Source: Streptomyces pristinaespiralis
GTDB taxonomy: Bacteria; Actinomycetota; Actinomycetes; Streptomycetales; Streptomycetaceae
Assembly: GCF_001278075.1 (NCBI RefSeq)
Contig: NZ_CP011340.1
Location: forward strand, 5,084,001 to 5,148,000
Length of the DNA stretch: 64,000 bases
Direction: 5' to 3'
Shown: one piece after another, positions 45,696-52,939 of the stretch
How the letters are laid out: every line of letters begins with the position of its first letter
Numbering within the stretch: the stretch's first letter is position 1
Translations under genes and position numbers: made by a program
Notes under the pieces: model-generated
The model's input: only the letters and a program-made list of their open reading frames with translations
What the model was told of the DNA's origin: nothing
Databases searched by the model: none

Positions 45696-46202
45696 TCAGC
45701 CGTTCTCGGGTGCGGTCGGGGCGACGGGGCGTACGCCGAAGTGGTCGAGCATCGCGGTGCACGACCGGCAGGGCGGGGCGTAGCTCCCGTGCAGGGGGTC
45801 GCCGTCCTCGCGGATGCGGCGTGCGGTGAGCTTCGCATGCTTGAGGGCGCGTCTCGCCTCGCCATGGGTGAGGGGCTTGCGCTGCGCGCGCTTGGAGCGC
45901 TGGGTCTCCGCCGCGGTCAGATGACGGGAGAGGAGGATCGCCTCCGGGCAGCGCCCTGTGAAACGTTCGCGCTGACCACTCGTGAGGGTGTCGAGGAAAT
46001 CCTGTACGAGTGGATGGAGGACCGGCGGCTGGTCGCCCTTCCCGGCCGTGCAGGTGAGGGTCTCGCCGCGCACGGAGAGTGCGGCCGCCACGGCGGGCAG
46101 GATTCCGTCACGGCGGTGCCGCAGGCCGGGCGCCCGCCCGGACCCGTCGGCGCTCCAGCTGAGGCGTGGATCACCCGATGTGCTTGGTTGCGCTGTGTGC
46201 AT
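45696..46202 (-). CDS. YwqJ-like deaminase-fold protein
   Basis: The 168-residue protein has the zinc deaminase motifs of the YwqJ group: C85-P-E87 (a Cys-x-Glu version of HAE) in GRCPEAILLSRHL and P144-C145-x-x-C148 in YAPPCRSCTAMLDHFGV. All presumed zinc ligands and the catalytic glutamate are present. YwqJ-type domains are toxin modules that deaminate nucleic acid bases or nucleotides. There is no signal peptide, no WXG100 leader and no long N-terminal delivery region. ATG at 46202 follows GGGAGGG. It is co-oriented with a SUKH-3 gene. Confidence 0.82.
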   Translation of the reverse strand: MHTAQPSTSGDPRLSWSADGSGRAPGLRHRRDGILPAVAAALSVRGETLTCTAGKGDQPPVLHPLVQDFLDTLTSGQRERFTGRCPEAILLSRHLTAAETQRSKRAQRKPLTHGEARRALKHAKLTARRIREDGDPLHGSYAPPCRSCTAMLDHFGVRPVAPTAPENG

Positions 46203-46324
46203 GGTGTTGCCGTCCCTCCCGTGCACTCCCCCGTGGTGCGGTAGACAGCCTGCCAAATGGGGTGCCTGGTAAGGAAGCTGGGTAGCTGAAACGTGTCGCC
46301 GGGGTGTCACCTCATGGGCTTTCG

Positions 46325-46340
46325 GTCACTCGAAAGTGAC
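46325..46340. promoter_or_regulatory. Candidate operator between divergent deaminase and nuclease-SUKH genes
   Basis: GTCACT-CGAA-AGTGAC is a perfect 6-bp inverted repeat with a 4-base centre in the 231-base divergent region. It lies 49 nt upstream of the TAGGCT -10 candidate of the rightward gene. Confidence 0.5.
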
Positions 46341-46388
46341 TCTTCGTTACGGAACCGGAGGCCAGGCAGTCACTATTGCCGCACCGCT

Positions 46389-46394
46389 TAGGCT
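46389..46394 (+). promoter_or_regulatory. -10 box for the nuclease-SUKH gene
   Basis: TAGGCT lies 39 nt before the ATG at 46434. The predicted start of transcription rules out the in-frame GTG at 46395 as the start codon. Confidence 0.45.
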
Positions 46395-46433
46395 GTGCTG
46401 AACCAGCCAGAAGCCAGCAGGGGGCAGAACGCC

Positions 46434-47447
46434 ATGACGACAGGTCGGCAAGGCCTGGGGGCAGCTACGGGCCCCGGGGCCGGTGCGGGTACCGCGCCAC
46501 CGAATGCGGCCTACGCCGGGCAGGTCGTGCACTTCCCGGACCCGGTCCGTGCCTCCCGTCACCCCAGAGGGGTGCGGGTCGACGACGGGGGATACCCGGA
46601 CTTCTCGCCGTACGCCCGCGCGGCCGCGGAGATCGCGGAGCCTCCCGAGGGCTTCGGCGTGGACGAGTTGCGCCTCACGGACTTCGTCTCCGCGAACGCC
46701 GCCCTGGCCGCGGACGGGCACCCCCTGTGGGACACCGTCCCGGCGGTCGCGACGCCCCACGGCTGGACGTGGCACCACGTCCCGAACTCGCGGCGGCTGG
46801 AGCTCGTGCCCGTCGAGGTGAAGGCGCTGCTGCGGCACCACGGCGGTCTGACGACGGCGGCCGTCGACCACTCCAAGCGGGGCACGCGCCCGCTCCAGGA
46901 GACGCGGCCCGCCCACTTCGGTCTGCCGAAGGGCGCCGTGTCGGTGACCGAGCAGCAGCTGCGGCACGTCGAGGAGGACCTCGGATACCGCCTGCCCGGC
47001 GCGTACCGCTCCTTCCTCAAGGCCGCGGGCGGCTCCGCCCCGGTCGGCGCGGCGCTCGACGCGGAGCTGGGTCTGCTGGTGGACCAGCCGTTCTTCACGG
47101 TCCGCGAAGAGGCCGCGGTCAACGACCTGGTGTACGTCAACAAGTGTCTGCGTGACCATCTCACCAAGGACTATCTGGGCGTCGCGTTCGTCCAGGGCGG
47201 GATCCTCGCGCTGAAGGTGCGGGGCACGGACATCGGTTCGGTGTGGTTCTGCGCGTACGACGACGCCCGCGACCAGGACGGGTGGCACGTGCAGGAGCGC
47301 GTGGAGAGGCTGCTGCTGCCCTGCGGCGAGGACTTCGACGCGTTCCTGCAGCGGCTCGCGGGCAATCCGCCGGAGCTGGAGACCGTGGCGAATCTGATGG
47401 TGGACGGCGGCTTCGCGCGCGCCGTTCCCGTTTCGGGCGAGGGGTGA
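46434..47447 (+). CDS. Fusion of a WHH-like HNH nuclease segment and a SUKH-1 (SMI1/KNR4) domain
   Basis: The 337-residue protein seems to have two parts. Residues 30-140 resemble WHH-family HNH toxins: a FPDPVRASRHP-GVRVDDGGYPDFSPYA lead, then GWTWHH (W113-H114-H115), LELVP (122-126) and HHGG (135-138). The position after LVP where relatives have VH reads V129-K130, so catalysis may be impaired. Residues 165-330 form a SUKH-1/SMI1 domain beginning VTEQQLRHVEEDLGYRLPGAYRSFLKAAGG. No secretion signal is present. ATG at 46434 follows an AGGGGG site. The next gene begins 7 nt after the stop. Confidence 0.78.
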   Translation: MTTGRQGLGAATGPGAGAGTAPPNAAYAGQVVHFPDPVRASRHPRGVRVDDGGYPDFSPYARAAAEIAEPPEGFGVDELRLTDFVSANAALAADGHPLWDTVPAVATPHGWTWHHVPNSRRLELVPVEVKALLRHHGGLTTAAVDHSKRGTRPLQETRPAHFGLPKGAVSVTEQQLRHVEEDLGYRLPGAYRSFLKAAGGSAPVGAALDAELGLLVDQPFFTVREEAAVNDLVYVNKCLRDHLTKDYLGVAFVQGGILALKVRGTDIGSVWFCAYDDARDQDGWHVQERVERLLLPCGEDFDAFLQRLAGNPPELETVANLMVDGGFARAVPVSGEG

Positions 47448-47454
47448 TCGACCG

Positions 47455-50235
47455 GTGGTGACTTTCGCGCAGGCGCAGGAGCGCGCCGAGGAGTGGGTCA
47501 ACGGTGACGTGCCCGCGTACCAGCACCGTGAGGTGCGGGTCCGCGAGTTCGACCTCGGTTTCGTCGTGTGGGCGGAGGACCGCGAGCAGGGTGCCCGTTC
47601 GGACGGCGGCCGCCAGCGGCTGGTGATCGCCAGGGACAGCGGTGAGGCGACGCTGTGGCCGGGGCTGCCGGTCGGTGAGGTGATCCGGCGGTACGAGGAG
47701 GAGTACGGGGCCACCCAGGACGCCTCGCAGGCTCCGGCGCCGGAAGCGCCGCAGCGCATAGACCTGAACCAGACGTCGTTCCTGTTGAGCCCGCCCGAGT
47801 GGCTCCAGGACGCGGCGGACCGGATGGGCATCCCCGACCGGCGCTCGTCGCCGGACTCCCCGGCTCCGGCGGGGCCTTCGACGCCCGCCGAACCCGCGGT
47901 TCCCGCCGCGGCCGCGGACGAGTCGCCGGCCCCCGCTGCCGGGGCGTTTGACGACCAGGGTGCCGTCGGAAGCAACGCCTCGCAGTCGACGGGCAGTTCG
48001 GCTGCCTCATCGCTGTCCTCCTCGCCCTCGTCCGCTCCCTCGTCCTCTTCTTCTTCCGCTGCCTCCGCGTCGTCCTCGGCCGGCTCCGGGTGGCCGGAGG
48101 CCGGTTCCTCGCAGGGCGCGGACGCGTCACGGGGCGGATCCGCGTGGCCGAGTGCCGGGGCGGTGGACTACGAGCCGACCGCTTCCGACGGGGTGCCCGC
48201 CACGCCGTCCGGGGGCACCGGATGGACGGACACCAGTTCAGCGGGTCCCGACGACGCGTCCGTGCCGCTGCCGGCCACCGTGTTCGCGCCGCCGGTCTCG
48301 CTGGACGACAGCAGCACACCGCCGCCCGTCGGGGCCGACGCGCCCACGGCGCTGATGTCCGGCGGCAGCCAGCTGCCGAGGACCGCGATCGTGCCGGGTC
48401 TGGGCGCGCAGCCGCAGCCGGAGCCGTCGCGGCAGCAGCAGACGCCGCCGCCCGCCCCGGGCGCCGGAGCGGCCGACATCGCCGACGCGGCGACGAGCAA
48501 GGCCGTCCTGCCGCCGCGCGGTGCGCGCGGCGGCACCGGCTCCACGACCCCGCCGCCGCCCGGTGCTCCCGGCACCCCCGGCGCACGGCCGGGCCCCGGC
48601 GCGACTCCGCCGCCCTCGGGCCCGGGCGCGCCCGGCGCTCCGGCGGGCGGTTACCTGCCCACCCAGCTCGTCTCCCAGCTCGGCCCCGAGGGTCCGCAGC
48701 CGCCCGGCCCGCCCGGTCCGCCGAGGCCGCCCGGTTCCACGCCGCCGCCCGGTCCGCCGGCGCCTCCTGGTTCCACGCCGCCGCCCGCCGGCGGGGTGCA
48801 CCAGGCCGCGACCATGCTCGCCGGCCCCGCGCAGATGGGTCCTGGGGCTCCGCAGCCTCCCGGTCCGCCCGGTCCGCCGAGGCCGCCCGGTTCCACGCCG
48901 CCGCCCGGTCCGCCGGCGGCTCCGGGCTCGACGCCGCCTCCTGGTTCCACCCCGCCGCCCGCCGGCGGTGTGCATCATGCGGCGACCATGCTGGCCGATC
49001 CGAGCCAGATGGGTCCGGGGGCTCCGCAGCCTCCCGGCCCGCCCGGCTCGCCGGCGCCTCCCGGTTCCACGCCGCCGCCCGCCGGCGGGGTGCACCAGGC
49101 CGCGACCATGCTCGCCGGACCGGCCCAGATGGGTCCCGGGGCTCCGCAGCCGCCCGGCCCGCCCGGTCCTCCCGGCGCCCCCGGTCCGGTACCGAACGCG
49201 CCGCAGCCTCCGATGGGCGGCGGCCGTCCGCCGTACGGCTACCCGCAGCAGCCCACCGGCGTGCCGACGGTCGGCCCCGGCTACCAGGCCGTGCTCCGTT
49301 ACCGCGCGCCCGACGGGTCGGAGGCCCAGCTCATCCGGCGTTCCGCGCCGGGCACGCCGCACCCCGAGTGGCAGATCCTGCACGAGCTGCGCGCGATGAA
49401 CGTGCCGCCGCAGCAGGTGCTGGAACTGCACACGGAGCTGGAGTCGTGCGAGCTGCCGGGTGCGTACTGTGCCCGGATGATCCGCGAGACATGGCCGCAG
49501 GCGCGGATCACGTCGATCGCCTCGTACGGCAGGGACCACGCCTCGCGTCAGCAGGGCATGCAGCAACTGCTCTCGCACCAAGGCGAGTTGCACCAGGTCG
49601 CGGACGGGCCCGCCCGCCCTGCGCCGGTGCGCTCCCCGCTGCCGCAGGTGCCGCCGGCGCCGCCGATCCCGCCGGAGGGCGTGGCGCAGGAGCTGGTCGG
49701 CGCGTTCGGACCGCAGGGTCTGTGCCGGTTCGACCAGCGGGCCGTGTCGCGTCAGGGTGTGCCGGAGATCGTGGCGGCGACCCTGGTGTGGGCGGGGCTG
49801 CCGGGCGACTTCAACCCCTTCTTCTGGGCGCAGCCGGCCCAGCCGGTGGTGCCGACGCTGGCGGAGCTCGCCGCCCAGCGGCAGGTGCAGCCGGCGTCCG
49901 ACGCCGGTTCGTACCTGGTGATCGGCAGCGACTTCGGCCGGGCGATCTGCGTCCAGTACGGCACGGCGCACATCGTGGCGGTGCCGGTGGAGTCCGGTCC
50001 GGGCGGTCAGCCCGTGGCCCCGCAGTTCGTGAACACGGGCCTGCCCGAGTTCACGCGCTCTCTCGCCCTGCTCGGCCGTATGTGGCGGCTGCGCTTCGGC
50101 CTCACACCGGAGCAGGCGGGCCGCTGGACGGTCGACTTCCAGGCCCAACTGGCCGCCCTGGACCCGGCGGCGCTGGCGTCGCCGGAGAGCTGGTGGTCGG
50201 TGCTCCTCGAGCAGATGTGGGACGGCCTGCTCTAG
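47455..50235 (+). CDS. Multidomain protein: immunity-like domain, repetitive linker, deaminase-like domain, SUKH-4-like domain
   Basis: This 926-residue protein has four regions. Residues 1-95 (FAQAQERAEEWVN to VIRRYEEEYG) resemble YrhB/Imm35-type immunity domains. Residues 96-600 are a low-complexity linker, first Ser-rich, then Pro/Gly-rich with three ATMLA-xPxQMGPGAPQPP units. Residues 609-712 resemble a nucleic-acid deaminase of polymorphic toxins: H636-P-E638 and C665-x6-C672 in ELESCELPGAYCARMI. Residues about 742-926 resemble SUKH-4 (SDFGRAICVQYGT, FVNTGLPEFTRSLALLGRMWRL). It is 7 nt from the nuclease-SUKH gene and ends at a strong terminator. Start is GTG 47455 or 47458. Confidence 0.75.
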   Translation: MVTFAQAQERAEEWVNGDVPAYQHREVRVREFDLGFVVWAEDREQGARSDGGRQRLVIARDSGEATLWPGLPVGEVIRRYEEEYGATQDASQAPAPEAPQRIDLNQTSFLLSPPEWLQDAADRMGIPDRRSSPDSPAPAGPSTPAEPAVPAAAADESPAPAAGAFDDQGAVGSNASQSTGSSAASSLSSSPSSAPSSSSSSAASASSSAGSGWPEAGSSQGADASRGGSAWPSAGAVDYEPTASDGVPATPSGGTGWTDTSSAGPDDASVPLPATVFAPPVSLDDSSTPPPVGADAPTALMSGGSQLPRTAIVPGLGAQPQPEPSRQQQTPPPAPGAGAADIADAATSKAVLPPRGARGGTGSTTPPPPGAPGTPGARPGPGATPPPSGPGAPGAPAGGYLPTQLVSQLGPEGPQPPGPPGPPRPPGSTPPPGPPAPPGSTPPPAGGVHQAATMLAGPAQMGPGAPQPPGPPGPPRPPGSTPPPGPPAAPGSTPPPGSTPPPAGGVHHAATMLADPSQMGPGAPQPPGPPGSPAPPGSTPPPAGGVHQAATMLAGPAQMGPGAPQPPGPPGPPGAPGPVPNAPQPPMGGGRPPYGYPQQPTGVPTVGPGYQAVLRYRAPDGSEAQLIRRSAPGTPHPEWQILHELRAMNVPPQQVLELHTELESCELPGAYCARMIRETWPQARITSIASYGRDHASRQQGMQQLLSHQGELHQVADGPARPAPVRSPLPQVPPAPPIPPEGVAQELVGAFGPQGLCRFDQRAVSRQGVPEIVAATLVWAGLPGDFNPFFWAQPAQPVVPTLAELAAQRQVQPASDAGSYLVIGSDFGRAICVQYGTAHIVAVPVESGPGGQPVAPQFVNTGLPEFTRSLALLGRMWRLRFGLTPEQAGRWTVDFQAQLAALDPAALASPESWWSVLLEQMWDGLL
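48690..49190 (+). repeat. Intragenic repeats in the Pro/Gly linker
   Basis: Three units of roughly 100-180 bases each encode a Pro-rich run, then AGGVHxAATMLA and QMGPGAPQPPGPPG. The ATMLA segments are at about 48811, 48985 and 49105; the first and third are nearly identical in DNA, which points to recent duplication or gene conversion. Units stay in frame. Confidence 0.8.
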
Positions 50236-50241
50236 GTCCTG

Positions 50242-50280
50242 GCGGTGTGCCCCCGGCTCGTACGGCCGGGGGCACACCGC
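50242..50280 (+). terminator. Terminator after the multidomain SUKH-4 gene
   Basis: A perfect 16-bp stem (50242-50257 with 50265-50280) and 7-base loop begin 7 nt past the stop. Confidence 0.9.
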
Positions 50281-50709
50281 TCGTTCGCACCTCGGTGCCG
50301 GAGACCGTTGGTATGCCAGGCGTGAGCCCGTACACCGGAGCGGTGTTCGACGAGGGGGTGCGAGCCGGAGTCGCCGGCGAACGTCCTGCCGCCTGTGGTC
50401 CCCGACGGCTTGGCCGAGACGGTCCCCTGGGCCTCGCCACCGGTTCTGCGGGCGATTCTCCGGGCCGTCCACGCCCACTTCGACGAGGAGCACCGAGGTC
50501 GGCCACGTGCCGAGCACGAAGGGCCACTCCACACGTCCCGATCCACGCCGCGGTCCGGCCCGGCACGGAGGTCGACCGGCCCGCGCCGTACCCCCCGGGC
50601 GGTCCCGGCTACCGGCTCCGGCCGGGCAACTCCGCAGGCACTGACGTCATGACGCACGAGGGCGCCCCGTCCGTGGCCCACGGACCGGGCGCCCCCGTTC
50701 GGCGTGCGG
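50281..50709. other. Intergenic region, possibly with decayed coding sequence
   Basis: No intact gene. A plus-strand frame between about 50330 and 50560 reads with plausible composition (for example VPDGLAETVPWASPPVLRAILRAVHAHFDEEH) but lacks a start and soon turns to random-looking Arg/Pro sequence. It may be a remnant of a gene. No terminator for the leftward symporter gene stands out. Confidence 0.35.
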
Positions 50710-52311
50710 TCAGGAGTTCGTCGGCGCCCCCGCGAGAATCGTCGGTTCCAGGTCCTCGTAGCGGGCGCGCTGGGCCGCCGCGTCGTTGTCGTAGAGGACC
50801 GTCGCGAGCCAGCCGGCGAGGAAGCCCAGGGGGATGGAGACCAGGCCGGCCGTGGTGTAGGGGAACCAGTTGAAGTCCTGGTCCGGGAAGACCGACTGCG
50901 GTGATCCCGACACCAGGTTGCTCCCGGCCGTCAGGACGAGCGCGGAGACGGTGCCCACGATGAGCGTGGCGAGCAGTCCCGTACGGGTGTAGCGGCGCCA
51001 GAAGAGGGTGTAGACGAGGGCGGGGGCGACCGCGGACGCGCCGATGCAGAAGGACAGGGTCAGCAGCGCCTGGAGGTTCAGGTGCCTGGCGCCCGCGGCG
51101 ATCGCGATGGCGACGAGGCCGACGCCCGCGGCGGCGGCCCGGGCGATGACCATCTCGGCGCGGTCCGTGAGCCTCGCGTCGCGCAGCCCGTGCGCGATCA
51201 GGTCGTGGGCCAGGGTGTTGGCGCACGCCAGGGTGATCCCCGCGACGGAGGCGAGCAGCGTGAGGAAGATCGCGGTGGCCACGGCGGTGAACACCAGCGT
51301 CTCGACGGTGTTCGGGTCGGGGCCCATGACCGCCTGGCTCACCATCAGGAACGCGGTCTTGCCCTGCGGGTCCCCGGCGGCGAGTTCCTTGTGCCCGACG
51401 AGCGCGGCGGCGCCGAAGCCGATCACCGCGATCAGCAGGCAGGTGACGACGACGATCGACACGGCCCAGGACATGGAGCGCCGCACGGCCCTCGCGTTGC
51501 GGGCGGTGAACATGCGCATCGTGATGTGGGGCAGCACCGCCGCGCCGAGCACGACGGTCAACTGGGTGCTGACCATGTCGAGTCCGTCGCCGCCGAACTG
51601 CAGCCCGGGCGTGAGGTACGCGTCCCTCAGCCCGCTGCCTTCCTTGGCGGCGTCGAGCAGCGCGGGCGGGCTGAAGTCGAAGCGTTCGAGGATCAGTACG
51701 GCGATGACGGTGGCCGCGCCGAGCAGGACGACGGTCTTGACGATCTGGATGAAGGCCGTGCCCTTCATGCCGCCGATCGCCGCGTACGTGATCATCAGCA
51801 GTCCGAGGAACACGATCGACCCGGTCTTGAACCCGTCGGCGTGGAAGCCGAGGACGACGGCGAGCAGGTCGCCCGCGCCGGCCAGCTGGAAGATGACCAG
51901 CGGCAGCAGCGCGGTGAGGGTGACGGCCGCGGCGGTGATCCGTACGACGGGGCCCGGGGCGCGGCGGCCGAAGACGTCGCCCATGGTGAACCGTCCCGCG
52001 TTCCGCAGGGGTTCGGCCAGCAGGAACATCATCAGGACCAGCGACAGCACCGTGCTCAGGGTGAGGGTCAGGCCGTCGTACCCGAGGAGCGCGATGATGC
52101 CGATGGTGCCGAGCACGGTTCCGGCGGAGATGTAGTCGCCCGCGATGGCGAGCCCGCTCTGCATGGGGGTCAGGGAGCGGTAGCCGGTGTAGAACTCGCC
52201 GAGGTCGTCCCGGTCGGGCCCGGTCATCACGCACAGCAGCAGCGTCACGGTGATGACGGCGATGAACGCCATGAGGGACATGGTCTGGGCCTCGGAGCTG
52301 AATCCGTTCAC
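50710..52311 (-). CDS. Sodium:solute symporter (SSS family, ActP-like)
   Basis: The 533-residue protein has about thirteen membrane segments and the ActP-like features GEFYTGYRSLTPMQSGLAIAGDYISAGTVLG at the start, an IGGMKGTAFIQIVK helix and AGITLACANTLAHDLI. Together with the adjacent DUF485 protein it forms the usual cation/acetate (monocarboxylate) symporter pair. GTG at 52311 overlaps the DUF485 stop by four bases. The substrate is probably acetate or a similar monocarboxylate. Confidence 0.93.
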   Translation of the reverse strand: MNGFSSEAQTMSLMAFIAVITVTLLLCVMTGPDRDDLGEFYTGYRSLTPMQSGLAIAGDYISAGTVLGTIGIIALLGYDGLTLTLSTVLSLVLMMFLLAEPLRNAGRFTMGDVFGRRAPGPVVRITAAAVTLTALLPLVIFQLAGAGDLLAVVLGFHADGFKTGSIVFLGLLMITYAAIGGMKGTAFIQIVKTVVLLGAATVIAVLILERFDFSPPALLDAAKEGSGLRDAYLTPGLQFGGDGLDMVSTQLTVVLGAAVLPHITMRMFTARNARAVRRSMSWAVSIVVVTCLLIAVIGFGAAALVGHKELAAGDPQGKTAFLMVSQAVMGPDPNTVETLVFTAVATAIFLTLLASVAGITLACANTLAHDLIAHGLRDARLTDRAEMVIARAAAAGVGLVAIAIAAGARHLNLQALLTLSFCIGASAVAPALVYTLFWRRYTRTGLLATLIVGTVSALVLTAGSNLVSGSPQSVFPDQDFNWFPYTTAGLVSIPLGFLAGWLATVLYDNDAAAQRARYEDLEPTILAGAPTNS

Positions 52312-52781
52312 GCGCGCGCCCCTCCCATCGGCTGCCGTCCGCCGTGCTGGGCGGACCGCTCGGCGCGTTGCCTGACGGAGGCGACGAGCGGGTCCACGCG
52401 CCTGCGGGCGATCCGCTCGTAGACGGCGATGGCCGCCAGCGCCACGGGCAGTTGGACGAGCCCCAGCACCAGTCCGCCGGTGAGGCCGCCGCTGACCTCG
52501 CCGGTCATCGACGAGGGGGCGTAGGCGGACAGGAGCAGGAAGAGGACGAAGTAGCCGAGGGCGGTGAGCGTCGAGACGCGCCGCAGCCTGCGATAGGCCG
52601 AGCCGAGGCTTTGCAGTTCGCGGACGTGCCCGTCGTCGGCCTGGTGGTGCTGCGGGCCGTGCGGCCGGTCCCAGGGCTGCGGTTCGAAGCCCCATGCCGG
52701 GTCCGCCGCCTCCTGGCGGTGCCTGCCGGGGGCCCGTGGCTGCGGCGGCGGATCAGGGAAGAGCTGGTGGTGGTACGACAT
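52308..52781 (-). CDS. DUF485 membrane protein, partner of the symporter
   Basis: The 157-residue product has a His/Pro-rich cytoplasmic N-terminus, then the DUF485 core: a conserved VRELQSLGSAYRRLRR stretch, membrane segment one (TLTALGYFVLFLLLSAYAP), membrane segment two (LGLVQLPVALAAIAVYERIA) and a basic tail. DUF485 genes precede SSS symporters of the ActP group, and here the two overlap by four bases. Confidence 0.93.
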   Translation of the reverse strand: MSYHHQLFPDPPPQPRAPGRHRQEAADPAWGFEPQPWDRPHGPQHHQADDGHVRELQSLGSAYRRLRRVSTLTALGYFVLFLLLSAYAPSSMTGEVSGGLTGGLVLGLVQLPVALAAIAVYERIARRRVDPLVASVRQRAERSAQHGGRQPMGGARA

Positions 52782-52939
52782 CGACTTGCTCCTTGCCGCC
52801 CCGAGGGTGGGCGGGTGGCGCTGGTGGTCCGCGTACGTTACTCACGGGTAGAGCGAAGAAGTAAGGCCTTGCCGACCCGCTGGTATGTCAGTTCGGTGAC
52901 GATCCTGTGCAGGAGCGAACGGACCGGCGGTAACAGGGG

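Noticed and set aside
48690..49190. CRISPR-like repetition
   Set aside because: The units are long, coding, in frame and without spacers; they form a Pro/Gly linker. The 54-bp pair at 44855-44962 is also directly adjacent without spacers.
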